Of a stretch of DNA of 64,000 bases, positions 33,770 to 43,765 are shown piece after piece. Each line of letters begins with the position of its first letter. The stretch's first letter is position 1. The notes under the pieces are model-generated. The model was given only the letters and a program-made list of their open reading frames with translations, was not told the DNA's origin and made no database searches. Both the position numbers and the translations under genes were made by a program. This DNA is from Kaistia terrae. Lineage in GTDB: Bacteria > Pseudomonadota > Alphaproteobacteria > Rhizobiales > Kaistiaceae. The stretch is taken from NCBI RefSeq assembly GCF_026344005.1, contig NZ_JAPKNH010000011.1, positions 1-64,000 on the forward strand, written 5' to 3'.

Positions 33770-36220
33770 CTAGGCGCGAATGCGAAGACCGGCCGGATCG
33801 TAAAGCGGATCGAGATGAACGCGGGCCGCGATCCGGGTGCCGGCAACCTCCAGCTCATAAGAGCCGGAAAGCACAAAATCACGGTCCACCCCGGCGGCGC
33901 GGCGCACATAGCCGTAACCGATCGGCCGCTCGACCGTGTAGCCATAGCCGCCGCTGGCGAGCCAACCGACACGCTCGCCATCACGATAGATCGTCTCGCG
34001 CCCGAGCAGGACGATTGAGGGATCGTCGGTGGTGAAGGCGGCGAGCATGCGCGGCAACGGCTTCTGCGCCTGTGCTTCCAACGCCTCGCGGCCGAGAAAC
34101 GGGATCGACTTCTTCAGCTTCACGAACGACGCCAGACCGGCGACGAGCGGTGAATGGTCAGGGCCGATCTCGGCGCCCCAGGCGCGATAGCCTTTTTCCA
34201 GCCGCAGCGTTTCGATGGCGCGATAGCCGGCAAGCTTCAGGCCCAAGGGGCAGCCGGCCTGCATCAGCGCATCGTAGAGCGTCAGCGCAAATTCCGCCGG
34301 CACATGCAGTTCCCAACCCAGTTCACCGACATAGGTGACGCGCAGCGCCAGCACCGGGCAGCCGGCGATGGAGAGCCTTTTCGCACGGCCAAACGGGAAG
34401 GCGGCATGGGAGATGTCGGCATCGGCCAGCGGCTGAAGGATGTCGCGGGCGCGCGGCCCCATCAGCACCAGCACGGCATTCTGCGAGGTGACATCCGTCA
34501 GCCGCGCATCGAGGCTGGCCGGGATGTTCGACTGGATCCAGTGGAAATCATGTGTGGCGAAGCCGGTGCCGGTGACGACGTAATAGCGATCCTCGGCCAG
34601 CCGCGCGACGGTCAGGTCACACTCGATGCCGCCCTTTTGGTTCAGCATCTGGGTGTAGACGAGATGCCCAACAGGCTTGGCGACATCGTTGGCCGCGATC
34701 CAGGAAAGCGCCTTCTCGGCGTCAGGCCCGGTCAGCTCGAACTTGGCAAACGAGGTCTGGTCGAACAGCACTGCCGCCTCGCGCGCGGCGCGATGCTCGC
34801 GGCCGACCGCCTCAAACCAGTTCGGGCGCTCATAGGTGTAGATATCTTCCGCCACCTCGCCCGCTGCGATATCGGCAAACCAGTTGGCGCGTTCGAAGCC
34901 GAGTTTTTCGCCGAACACCGCGCCCTCGGTCGCCAGCCGATCATAGAGCGGCGAGCGCCGCAGCGGCCGGCCGGAGAGAAACTCCTCCGAGGGCCAAGCC
35001 ATGGTGTAGTGCCGGGCATAGGCCTCCTGCGTCCGACTGCGGATCCAGGCGAGATCGTGATGGTTGCGGCCGAAGCGGCGGATATCGACCGGCCAGAGGT
35101 CGAAGGGTGGCGCACCATTCACCACCCATTCGGCCAAGGCCATGCCGGCGCCACCGCCCGACGCAATGCCGAAGGCATTGAAGCCGGCGCCGACGAAGAG
35201 GTTCTTGACCTCCGGCGCTTCGCCGAGGATGAAATTGCCGTCTGGCGTAAAGCTCTCGGGGCCGTTGATGAACTGCTTGATGCCGACCGTTTCCATCGCC
35301 GGCACGCGACCGAGTGCCTGCTGCAGGATCGGCTCGAAATGATCGAAATTGGATTGCAGCAGCTGGAATTCGAAATCGCGCGGCAGCGGATCGACGTCCC
35401 AGAGTTTCGGATTGGGCTCGTAGCCGCCCATCACCAGCCCACCGACCTCTTCCTTCCAGTATGTGAGCCGGTCGGGATCGCGCAAAGTCGGCAAGTTCGG
35501 CGTGACGCCGGGGATGGTGTCGGTGATCAGATATTGGTGCTGCACCGAGACGAGTGGGACGTTGACGCCGGCAAGCCGCCCGATTTCGCGCGACCATTGC
35601 CCGGCGCAGATTACGACCTTGTCGCAGGCGATGCGGCCTTGATCCGTCTCTACCGCGACGACCGCATCATTCTCGACGACGATATCGGTGACGGCGACGC
35701 CCTCGCGAATGGTGACACCCTTCTGGCGCGCGCCCTTGGCGAGCGAGGCGGAAATATCGGAAGGCGAAACCTGGCCGTCGGTCGGCAGGAAGGCAGCGCC
35801 GACGACATCGTCGACCTGCATCAGCGGCCAAAGGTCCTGTGCTTCGCGCGGCGTCAGCAGCTGCATCTCCAGACCGAAGGAGCGCGCCGTCGTCGCCTGG
35901 CGACGCACTTCGGTCCAGCGCTCGGCATTGCAGGCGAGCCGCAGGCCGCCATTGCGCTTCCAGCCCGTCGCCTGCCCCGTCTCGGCCTCCAGCCGGTCAT
36001 AAAGCGCCACCGAGTAGCCGAGCAGCTGCGTGATGTTGGCGGAGGTGCGGAGCTGGCCGACAAGGCCGGCGGCATGCCAGGTCGAGCCGGAGGTGAGCTT
36101 GCCGCGCTCAAGCAGGATGACGTCGGTCTGGCCCATCGCACCGAGGTGATAGGCAACCGAGGTGCCGACGATGCCGCCGCCGATGATGACGATGCGGGCC
36201 GAGGAAGGAAGATCGCTCAT
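33770..36220 (-). CDS. FAD-dependent dimethylglycine/sarcosine-dehydrogenase-like enzyme with GcvT domain
   Basis: 816 residues. N-terminal FAD domain opens V-I-I-G-G-G-I-V-G-T-S (10-20); S-T-W-H-A-A-G-L near 47 has the histidine that carries covalent FAD in dimethylglycine dehydrogenase. DAO domain to about 370, FAO_M-like domain about 375-425, GcvT folate-binding domains about 430-700 and 710-805. Such enzymes take a methyl group off N-methyl amines and pass it to tetrahydrofolate. Which amine is used here is not clear. The start codon overlaps the kinase gene upstream by four bases, so the two are translated together. Confidence 0.88.
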   Translation of the reverse strand: MSDLPSSARIVIIGGGIVGTSVAYHLGAMGQTDVILLERGKLTSGSTWHAAGLVGQLRTSANITQLLGYSVALYDRLEAETGQATGWKRNGGLRLACNAERWTEVRRQATTARSFGLEMQLLTPREAQDLWPLMQVDDVVGAAFLPTDGQVSPSDISASLAKGARQKGVTIREGVAVTDIVVENDAVVAVETDQGRIACDKVVICAGQWSREIGRLAGVNVPLVSVQHQYLITDTIPGVTPNLPTLRDPDRLTYWKEEVGGLVMGGYEPNPKLWDVDPLPRDFEFQLLQSNFDHFEPILQQALGRVPAMETVGIKQFINGPESFTPDGNFILGEAPEVKNLFVGAGFNAFGIASGGGAGMALAEWVVNGAPPFDLWPVDIRRFGRNHHDLAWIRSRTQEAYARHYTMAWPSEEFLSGRPLRRSPLYDRLATEGAVFGEKLGFERANWFADIAAGEVAEDIYTYERPNWFEAVGREHRAAREAAVLFDQTSFAKFELTGPDAEKALSWIAANDVAKPVGHLVYTQMLNQKGGIECDLTVARLAEDRYYVVTGTGFATHDFHWIQSNIPASLDARLTDVTSQNAVLVLMGPRARDILQPLADADISHAAFPFGRAKRLSIAGCPVLALRVTYVGELGWELHVPAEFALTLYDALMQAGCPLGLKLAGYRAIETLRLEKGYRAWGAEIGPDHSPLVAGLASFVKLKKSIPFLGREALEAQAQKPLPRMLAAFTTDDPSIVLLGRETIYRDGERVGWLASGGYGYTVERPIGYGYVRRAAGVDRDFVLSGSYELEVAGTRIAARVHLDPLYDPAGLRIRA

Positions 36221-37110
36221 GCACGTTCCATTTCGTCAAAACTGGCGAGCGAACGCTGAAAGCGCCCGAGGAATTCGGCCGTATAGGCGGGATAGTCGAA
36301 GACGAGATGGCTGTGCAGTTCGGAGACCATGCTCCACATCGTCTCGCGCAACAGAGACGCCGCCGTCATAGCTGCCGCGCGCCGGCGTAGCTCGTCCGTC
36401 AGTGGGCGTTCGAAATAGAGTTCCAGAACTCGCTCGGACTCCTGCCGCGACAGCGAGTTGTTGGAAGCCAGCCCGCCCAGATCGAACAGCGGCGAGTTGA
36501 AGCCGGCATAGTCCCAATCGACCAGCCATAGCCGCTTCCCATCATCGATCAGATTGGCAGCCAGCATGTCGTTGTGGCCGAAGACCAGCTCGATCGGGCC
36601 GACCGCCTTTTCGAGCCGCTCGGCGGAATCCAGGAGGCGCACCAGCATTGGCAGATAGTGGCTCTCGCCGGCTTCGAGCGTATGCGTGTAGTCGCGGATG
36701 ACCTGGAACACCCAGAACAGCGGCGCCGGGCCGCGGAAGAAGCGCGGGATGTCATGATGCGCCCGTCGCAGCAGATCCACGATGCGACCCAGATAGCGCT
36801 CGTCGCTGATATCCACGGGCGTCAGGCTGCGCCCTTCGATGAAGTCGATGACCATGGCGCCGGGCTCGGCATGCACGACGATCGGCGAGACGCCGGCTTC
36901 CGCCGCCGCATGGCTGGCCGCCAGCTCGTTGGAGCGGATGATGCCGTGCTCGACCCTGTCGCCGCCGATGCGCACGACAAATTTCCGGCCGCGATCCTCG
37001 ACCCAATAGTTGGTGTTGGTCAGCCCGCCCGCCAGCGGCTGCGGCGAGACAGGGCCGCTCCAGAACGAGAGCCGGGCCGCGCGCGCCAACGAATCCTGCG
37101 TGTCCGTCAT
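36217..37110 (-). CDS. Choline/aminoglycoside-kinase-like phosphotransferase
   Basis: 297 residues from the ATG at 37110. Protein-kinase-like fold of the APH/ChoK family: G-G-L-T-N-T-N-Y loop near 30, catalytic F-G-H-N-D-M-L-A-A-N near 185, metal site V-D-W-D-Y-A-G near 205. It should phosphorylate the hydroxyl of a small amine such as choline or ethanolamine, but the substrate is not known. Its overlap with the dimethylglycine-dehydrogenase-like gene suggests both act on one methylated amine compound. Confidence 0.82.
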   Translation of the reverse strand: MTDTQDSLARAARLSFWSGPVSPQPLAGGLTNTNYWVEDRGRKFVVRIGGDRVEHGIIRSNELAASHAAAEAGVSPIVVHAEPGAMVIDFIEGRSLTPVDISDERYLGRIVDLLRRAHHDIPRFFRGPAPLFWVFQVIRDYTHTLEAGESHYLPMLVRLLDSAERLEKAVGPIELVFGHNDMLAANLIDDGKRLWLVDWDYAGFNSPLFDLGGLASNNSLSRQESERVLELYFERPLTDELRRRAAAMTAASLLRETMWSMVSELHSHLVFDYPAYTAEFLGRFQRSLASFDEMERA

Positions 37111-37481
37111 GACCGAAGGTTCCGGATGGGAAGGACTTCCCCCGCGACGAAAGGAATCCGTCGCGTCGCTATTGGAAACCAGGCAGGGGGAAGGATGCAA
37201 GCACCGCGTGCAGAGGCGGAGCTAAGCGGAGCGGAGAAGGGCTACCGGGGGTCAACGGTTCGACCCTTCTCCGTCCGATAAGAGCTGATTACGCACAACC
37301 GGAAGATCAGCTTGCCAAGATGTGTCGCAAGCTTCCTGCCAAGCGCGAACGACCGAACTTCCACCAGATATGGTTAGCATTTGAATCAAATCCGCCAGAT
37401 CTGGATAGGGTTAACGGCGGATTTACCCTTCGCGCATTGCATTCTGCGACGGGATTCGCAGATTGCAACGACGGACCCGCG
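37111..37481. other. Intergenic region upstream of the kinase/DMGDH operon
   Basis: 371 bases between the amidotransferase and the phosphotransferase, both minus strand. It holds two related ten-base palindromes, CCAGATATGG at 37364-37373 and CCAGATCTGG at 37395-37404, exactly 31 bases apart, in an AT-richer stretch. These may be a paired operator. No other feature was found. Confidence 0.4.
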
Positions 37482-38240
37482 CTATCCGATGCGGATTGGC
37501 ACGAGGCTGGCACTCGCCGGATCCTGCGCCTCGCCATCGGCGCGCGGCAGGCGCAGCCAGAAATCGAGGAAGCCGTCGAGGAAGCGCGAGGTCTGCGCGT
37601 CATAGACGGCGCGGCCTTCCATATGCTGCGCGCGCGGCTGGGCGCCGGGCAGCTTGAAGCGCTCTTCCCCCGTGGTCGTCCAGCGATGCATCATAGCCAG
37701 CGTCAGCTCGATATGGAACTGGAAGCCGAAGGCCGAGGGGCCATACTGAAAGGCCTGGTTCTGATAGAGCTGGCCCTCGGCCAGCAGCGACGCGCCGGCC
37801 GGCAGATCGAAGCCTTCGCCATGCCACTGATAGACCGTCTCCGGCCAGGCGCAGAGCCCCTGCCCCGCCTCGGTGGCTCGTAGCGGATAATAGCCGATCT
37901 CGACCAGACCATCCGGACGCGGCCCGACGCTGGCGCCGAGATGGCGCGCCAGCATCTGCGCGCCGAGGCAGATCCCCAACAGCGGCGCCTGTTCGGCCAG
38001 CGGCACCGCCAGCCATTCGATCTCGCGACGAATGTAGTCCTCGTCGTCATTGCTGCTCATCGGACCGCCAAAAACGATCGCCCCAGCATGATCGGCCAGC
38101 GTGTCGGGCAGCGGATCTCCAAAGCGCGGGCGGCGGACGTCGAGAGCATGACCACGATCCGTCAGCCGGAGGCCGACACGACCCGGTGTCGAATGCTCCT
38201 GGTGCAGGACGATCAGAACGGGCTTCGGCGGCGACGGCAA
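37482..38240 (-). CDS. Class I glutamine amidotransferase (GMP-synthase-like)
   Basis: 252 residues from a TTG at 38240 that has AAGGAG nine bases upstream; a GTG at 38315 would overlap the terB-like gene and has no such site. Nucleophile cysteine in L-G-I-C-L-G-A-Q near residue 92 and the His-Glu pair in F-Q-F-H-I-E near 177. The glutaminase triad is thus complete, but no synthetase partner is next to it, so the acceptor of ammonia is not known. Similar stand-alone proteins hydrolyse gamma-glutamyl compounds. Confidence 0.8.
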   Translation of the reverse strand: MPSPPKPVLIVLHQEHSTPGRVGLRLTDRGHALDVRRPRFGDPLPDTLADHAGAIVFGGPMSSNDDEDYIRREIEWLAVPLAEQAPLLGICLGAQMLARHLGASVGPRPDGLVEIGYYPLRATEAGQGLCAWPETVYQWHGEGFDLPAGASLLAEGQLYQNQAFQYGPSAFGFQFHIELTLAMMHRWTTTGEERFKLPGAQPRAQHMEGRAVYDAQTSRFLDGFLDFWLRLPRADGEAQDPASASLVPIRIG

Positions 38241-38274
38241 GACGAAAGGCTCCTTGTTCGGGTCAACCGGTCGC

Positions 38275-38760
38275 TCAGGCCTTGCTGGGATCGAGGCCGT
38301 CGAGGGCGCTGCCACCCGATTGCACGATTTTCTTCAACCGCAGCCTCGCGCGGCCGGAAACGCCAAGCAGGTCGGCGACGCGCCAGATCGAATTGTCTTC
38401 GAATTCCGTCAGTCGACCATCCGCATAGACGAGGTCCCACATCATCGCGACGATCTGCTCGCGATCGATCTCGTCCAGCTTGGACTTGAGTACGCTGGTG
38501 AAACGGTAGAAGTCGATCGCCTCCTCATCGGCCTCAGCGGCGGCGCGCACGAGCTTGTCCGTCTCCGCCTCGTCGAGGCCGTAGCGCGCCTGAAGCAATT
38601 CGTGCAGGCGCACACGCTCAGCCTCGGCAACGTCGCCATCGACCGCGACGACATGATAGAGCAGCGCCGCCGCGGCAAGGCGGTGATCGTCCTCGCCGAA
38701 CGACCGGGCCGGGGTTTCGCCCGTCAGTTCAGCGATGAAATTGCGAAGCACATTGAGCAT
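38275..38760 (-). CDS. TerB-family protein
   Basis: 161 residues, with a perfect GGAGGA ribosome site upstream. All-helical TerB fold with two repeats of the D-G-x-x metal-binding type: V-D-G-D-V-A-E-A-E near 40 and Y-A-D-G-R-L-T-E-F-E near 112. TerB proteins were named from tellurite resistance but mostly act in stress responses at the membrane. No other ter gene is present, so a specific role cannot be stated. Confidence 0.85.
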   Translation of the reverse strand: MLNVLRNFIAELTGETPARSFGEDDHRLAAAALLYHVVAVDGDVAEAERVRLHELLQARYGLDEAETDKLVRAAAEADEEAIDFYRFTSVLKSKLDEIDREQIVAMMWDLVYADGRLTEFEDNSIWRVADLLGVSGRARLRLKKIVQSGGSALDGLDPSKA

Positions 38761-38963
38761 TCAAATTCCTCCAGGCGGCCAATTCGAACATCGATTCGGC
38801 CGTCGCGCCACCCCAAGGGGCATGAGATTGAGGCAGGGATAGGAAAGTGGCGCGCGACATGCCGTCGCCACACGCAACGTATCCGGGCGTTGCCGCGGAA
38901 AAGTCGGATTCGAGCCAAGACGACACAAAGAATGCGCAGGGTCGGCTACAAGTAAACTGCGCA

Positions 38964-39046
38964 CAAAAATAAACCGCCGACCTTTTGGGCCGGCGGCTAA
39001 ACATAACTTAATAAGAAAATTCTTTGCTCGAACCAAAAAAAACTCG
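38964..39046 (-). ncRNA. Candidate small RNA (~80 nt) with own promoter and terminator
   Basis: On the minus strand a TTGACG hexamer (39079-39074), 16 bases, then ATTAAT (39057-39052) could start a transcript near 39045. It would begin with a hairpin GCTCGA / TCGAGC (39049-39026) whose loop contains eight T, run through an AT-rich stretch, and end at a strong stem CCGCCGxCC / GGxCGGCGG (38974-38996) followed by TTTATTTTTG. No protein-coding gene on this strand ends here, since infA has its own terminator. Size and layout are those of a trans-acting sRNA; targets unknown. Confidence 0.4.
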
Positions 39047-39360
39047 AGCTCATTAATTCTAAGTACAACTACGCGTCAAATAACCTTCGAATACACTTCT
39101 AACCGGGAACTTCCCGAAGCTGCCTATTCCGTGCGGACTTAAGATCTGGTGAATCGTCTGCCCCGCGACAAGAAAAGAATATGGGCTTCCGCGGCGGGAC
39201 GCAAGCGGGTTTTGCCCTCTAGGCGCCACATTTTCACAACCTGCCGGATTTTGGCCCTAAATGGGGTTAATCCGTCTAAACCATACCAGCCCTGGCGCCA
39301 CAACGGGAGGCGGCCGAAACGGCAGAAACCGCCGCGAACCCGCCGCTGCTCGACCGGACC

Positions 39361-39405
39361 AAAAGGAAAGGGCCGGCGCGATATCTCGCGTCGGCCCTCT
39401 TTATC
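39361..39405 (-). terminator. Rho-independent terminator of infA
   Basis: Stem GGGCCG...CGCGA / TCGCG...CGGCCC at 39370-39397 with a TATC loop. On the minus strand it is followed by TTTCCTTTT; on the plus strand by TCTTTATCTT, so it may work both ways. Confidence 0.7.
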
Positions 39406-39423
39406 TTCACCTGGCGTCGGATG

Positions 39424-39705
39424 TCAGCGTCGACGCGCCGCGCCACCGCGGAAAGGCGGCCTTGGTGCCTGCGATGCAAGCGGTTCGCCCTTGTGCCGGA
39501 AAACCAGTCGCGCACGATCGAGATCGTATGGCGTCATCTCGACGGTTACGCGGTCGCCCGCCAGCGTCTTGATCCGGTTTTTCTTCATCCGGCCCGCAGT
39601 GTAGGCGACGACGACATGCCCGTTCTCGAGTTCCACGCGGAACTTGGCGTCGGGCAGTACCTCGACGACCGTACCTTCGAATTCGAGCGCTTCTTCCTTC
39701 GCCAT
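39424..39705 (-). CDS. infA: Translation initiation factor IF-1 with C-terminal extension
   Basis: 93 residues; the classic factor has about 72. [13 protein letters not shown] and the M-K-K-N-R-I-K-T-L stretch near 40 identify the S1-like OB fold that binds the A site of the 30S subunit. The extra ~21 C-terminal residues are Arg/Pro-rich ([13 protein letters not shown]) and probably disordered. It follows the cold-shock gene by nine bases, and both follow rhlE, so the three are probably made together when RNA structure must be loosened. Confidence 0.93.
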   Translation of the reverse strand: MAKEEALEFEGTVVEVLPDAKFRVELENGHVVVAYTAGRMKKNRIKTLAGDRVTVEMTPYDLDRARLVFRHKGEPLASQAPRPPFRGGAARRR

Positions 39706-39714
39706 GTGTTTTCC

Positions 39715-39921
39715 TTACGAGACCTTCAATTCCGTCGCGGACGTCTTGCCGCGGCGGTCGGTCTCGAGTTCGTACGAGATCTTGGCGCCGTCGCGCAGCG
39801 TCGACAAACCAGCGCGCTCAACGGCGCTGATGTGAACGAACACGTCCTGACCACCCTGGTCGGGCTGGATGAATCCATAGCCCTTCGTCGCATTGAACCA
39901 CTTCACTGTACCCGTCGCCAT
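39715..39921 (-). CDS. Cold-shock protein
   Basis: 68 residues from the ATG at 39921, with AAGGAGAT upstream. G-T-V-K-W-F-N with K-G-Y-G-F-I (RNP1) and V-F-V-H-I-S (RNP2) are intact. Binds single-stranded RNA and DNA. Placed between rhlE and infA on the same strand. Confidence 0.95.
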   Translation of the reverse strand: MATGTVKWFNATKGYGFIQPDQGGQDVFVHISAVERAGLSTLRDGAKISYELETDRRGKTSATELKVS

Positions 39922-39974
39922 GGAAATCTCCTTCAGTCTGGCGGTAGAGAACTTTGCTAACGACCGTCCCGTCG

Positions 39975-41243
<1,269 letters not shown>

Positions 41244-41550
41244 GAAGAAAGCCTAATTATGCGAACACCGTCCGGCATCCGACTTCTAGCCATGACCCAC
41301 GCGCGACAGGATCAGAGGACGGGGTCGTGTCCTGCTTATTCAGCAGGATGGAGCCACCGAAATCTCGTGTGGCACAGCGCGATCACGATGATCGTCGCCG
41401 CGTATATGCAGTCTCGCTGGGGAAAAAGCAAACGAAAAGTCGCAGCGGCGCCGACAGCGCCCCTTTCCCAGGCCGTATTGACCTTGATCTGCTTGTCTAT
41501 ACCCCACTTCTGTGCAGAGTGCCCCTTCAATCATCCCATCATGTGATTTC
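41244..41550. other. Divergent intergenic region rhlE / DMT transporter
   Basis: 307 bases between the starts of two divergent genes. It must hold both promoters. I saw no clear operator or hairpin. Neither gene has a strong ribosome site here, which is unusual for this window. Confidence 0.35.
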
Positions 41551-42495
41551 ATGTCCGCCAGCAGCCCAATTGCCACCCCCCGCACGCTCTCCGGCCCGCT
41601 TCTCGGCATCGCGCTGATGATTTTGGGCATTTTCCTGTATTCGGCCAACGATACGCTGGGCAAATGGCTGACCGCCACCTACTCGGTCGGCATGATCATG
41701 CTGGTGCGTTCGATCGCGGCGATGGTGGTGCTTGCGCCGTTCGTCCGGAAGCAAGGCGGGATGGCCAAACTCCGCCAGGCGCCGCGCCCGTGGATGCAAC
41801 TGCTCCGCGTCGCCGTCATGGTCGGCGAGATCGGCTTTTTCTACTGGTCGGTGTCGATGCTGCCCTTGGCCGATGTCATGACCTATTATCTCGCCGGCCC
41901 GATCTACGTCGTGGCGCTCTCGGCCGTCCTGCTCAAGGAAAAGGTCGATGCACCGCGCTGGCTCGCCGTCATCGCCGGTTTCATCGGCGTGATCATCGTT
42001 CTTCAACCCTCGTCCGAAAGCCTGAGTTGGGGCGCGCTGATCGCCATTGGCGGCAGCCTGTTCTTCGCGGCGCTGATGATCGTCACCCGCCAGCTGCGCG
42101 GAACGCCGGACTCGACGCTTCTCACCTTCTCGACCGTGGCGACCCTCGTCGTTGGCGCGATCCTGGCGCCCTTCACCTGGACGACGCCGACGCCGATGGG
42201 CCTCGCAAGCCTCGCGCTGATCGGCATCGTCGCCCTGGCGGCGCAACTCTGCGTGACGCGCTCGCTGCGGCTGGCGCCAGCCTCGGTAGTCGTTCCCTAT
42301 CAGTACACCATGCTGATCTGGGCCGTGGTGTTCGGCTATTTCTTCTTCGGCGATACGCCCAAGCCGTCCATGTTGCTCGGCGCCGCCATCATTATCGCCG
42401 CCGGCTTCTACATCTTCCTGCGGGAGCAGCGCGCCGGCCCGCCGAAGGGCGGCGAAACGCTTGCCGAGGAAGTCGGCGACAACGTCCCCGGATAG
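41551..42495 (+). CDS. DMT-superfamily (EamA) transporter
   Basis: 314 residues from the ATG at 41551. Ten membrane segments in two EamA repeats (about 20-150 and 165-295). Family members export amino acids, metabolites or dyes, and the cargo cannot be told. No close partner gene; the GNAT-C39 gene follows after about 120 bases and is probably separate. Confidence 0.85.
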   Translation: MSASSPIATPRTLSGPLLGIALMILGIFLYSANDTLGKWLTATYSVGMIMLVRSIAAMVVLAPFVRKQGGMAKLRQAPRPWMQLLRVAVMVGEIGFFYWSVSMLPLADVMTYYLAGPIYVVALSAVLLKEKVDAPRWLAVIAGFIGVIIVLQPSSESLSWGALIAIGGSLFFAALMIVTRQLRGTPDSTLLTFSTVATLVVGAILAPFTWTTPTPMGLASLALIGIVALAAQLCVTRSLRLAPASVVVPYQYTMLIWAVVFGYFFFGDTPKPSMLLGAAIIIAAGFYIFLREQRAGPPKGGETLAEEVGDNVPG

Positions 42496-42616
42496 GGCGC
42501 CTGACTTCACGATTGCGTGCGGCTCCAGGCCATAGCGCCGCCGCAATTGAGGGAGGAGATCGGCCGTCAGCATGGCGCGTCGATCCCGATACGCCGGACC
42601 TTGCGGATCGGTCGAA

Positions 42617-43762
42617 ATGGGCGTTCCATCGCGCCTCGTGAGTGCAGTCGACGCCCCCTCGCCTCCCGTCTTTGCCGTGCGCGCCGCTTCGGCCGCCGAT
42701 CTCGACGGGCTGGTCGCGATCGAGAGCCACTCGTTCGAAACCGACCGGATCGCACGTCGCAGCTTCCGCAAGCTGGTGGAGGCGCCGACCGCCGCCATCA
42801 CCGTCGCGTTCCTGCCCGATGGCCGACTTGTCGGCTATGCACTGCTGCTGTTCCGGGCCGGCACGGGGATGGCGCGGCTCTATTCCATCGCCGTGCTGCC
42901 GGAGATGCGCGGTAGCGGCGTCGGCGCGGCGCTGGTCGCCGAATCCGAGCGTGTCGCCTTCGATCGCGACCGCTTCCTGTTGCGCCTCGAAGTGCGCGAG
43001 GACAATGCCGACGCCATCCGGCTCTATGAGCGAATGGGCTATCGCCGCATCGGCCGATATCTCGACTATTACGAGGATCACGCCAACGCGCTGCGCTACG
43101 AGAAGCGGCTGCGCGGCGACGCGCTCTCGACCTCGGTCCGCTACTACGAGCAGACGACCGATTTCACCTGCGGTCCCTGCTGCGTGATGATGGCGCTCGG
43201 CCATCTCCGCAAGGATTACGCCATGAGCCCGGTCGAGGAGATCAAGCTCTGGCGGCAGGCGACGACGGTTTTCATGATGGCCGGCCTCGGCGGCTGCGAC
43301 CCGCACGGCCTTGCCGTCTCGGCCGCCCGCAACGGGCTTGCAGCCAGCATCCATGTCAGCCGCGAGGGATCGCTATTCCTGGAATCGGTGCGCGATCCGG
43401 AAAAACGCCGCGTCATGGAACTGGCGCAGGAGGATTTCCGCCACCAGACCATCGCCTTCGACATCCCGATCCACCATCGGCCTCTCGACGTCGCAGCCAT
43501 CCGGGAGGCACTAGCGGAAGGGGCACTGGCCATCGTGCTGATCTCGGCTTACCGGATGTTCGGCAAGAAGGTGCCGCATTGGGTGCTGGTGGTCGGCGAC
43601 GATGGCCGCCATCTTTTCATCCACGATCCCTGGGTCGAGGACCGCAGCCGCGAAACCCACAATGATGCGGCCAACCTCCCCATTCCCTATGCCGATTTCG
43701 AGCATATGGCGCGCTGGGGGCGGGAACCGTTGCGCGCCGCCGTCGTTCTCAGACCGAGGTGA
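42617..43762 (+). CDS. GNAT acetyltransferase fused to C39-type peptidase
   Basis: 381 residues from the ATG at 42617; an ATG at 42572 would add 15. Residues ~20-165 are a GNAT domain, with the acetyl-CoA loop R-G-S-G-V-G-A-A-L near 97 and L-Y-E-R-M-G-Y near 137. Residues ~175-380 are a papain-like C39-type domain with intact Gln (Y-E-Q-T-T-D), Cys (F-T-C-G-P-C-C, about 185), His (V-P-H-W-V-L-V-V, about 319) and Asp (I-H-D-P). The same fusion beside a RimK-like ligase is a recurring pair in bacteria. Joint action on a peptide is likely; the substrate is unknown. Four bases upstream of the RimK gene. Confidence 0.85.
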   Translation: MGVPSRLVSAVDAPSPPVFAVRAASAADLDGLVAIESHSFETDRIARRSFRKLVEAPTAAITVAFLPDGRLVGYALLLFRAGTGMARLYSIAVLPEMRGSGVGAALVAESERVAFDRDRFLLRLEVREDNADAIRLYERMGYRRIGRYLDYYEDHANALRYEKRLRGDALSTSVRYYEQTTDFTCGPCCVMMALGHLRKDYAMSPVEEIKLWRQATTVFMMAGLGGCDPHGLAVSAARNGLAASIHVSREGSLFLESVRDPEKRRVMELAQEDFRHQTIAFDIPIHHRPLDVAAIREALAEGALAIVLISAYRMFGKKVPHWVLVVGDDGRHLFIHDPWVEDRSRETHNDAANLPIPYADFEHMARWGREPLRAAVVLRPR

Positions 43763-43765
43763 ACC

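Larger units (their letters stand above)
38761..39423. other. Long AT-rich intergenic region with sRNA candidate
   Basis: 663 bases between terB and infA. It holds the infA terminator (39361-39405) and an orphan terminator at 38964-38996 on the minus strand with a likely sRNA before it. Reading frames here lack ribosome sites and family features and were not accepted. Confidence 0.5.

Noticed and set aside
34154-36259. A 701-codon plus-strand frame opposite the dimethylglycine-dehydrogenase-like gene
   Set aside because: Mirror frame of a conserved gene with intact FAD and GcvT motifs; no family features or ribosome site of its own.
38761-39036. Minus-strand frame of 91 codons upstream of terB
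   Set aside because: It runs through the orphan terminator and into the ribosome site of terB, without a good start signal.
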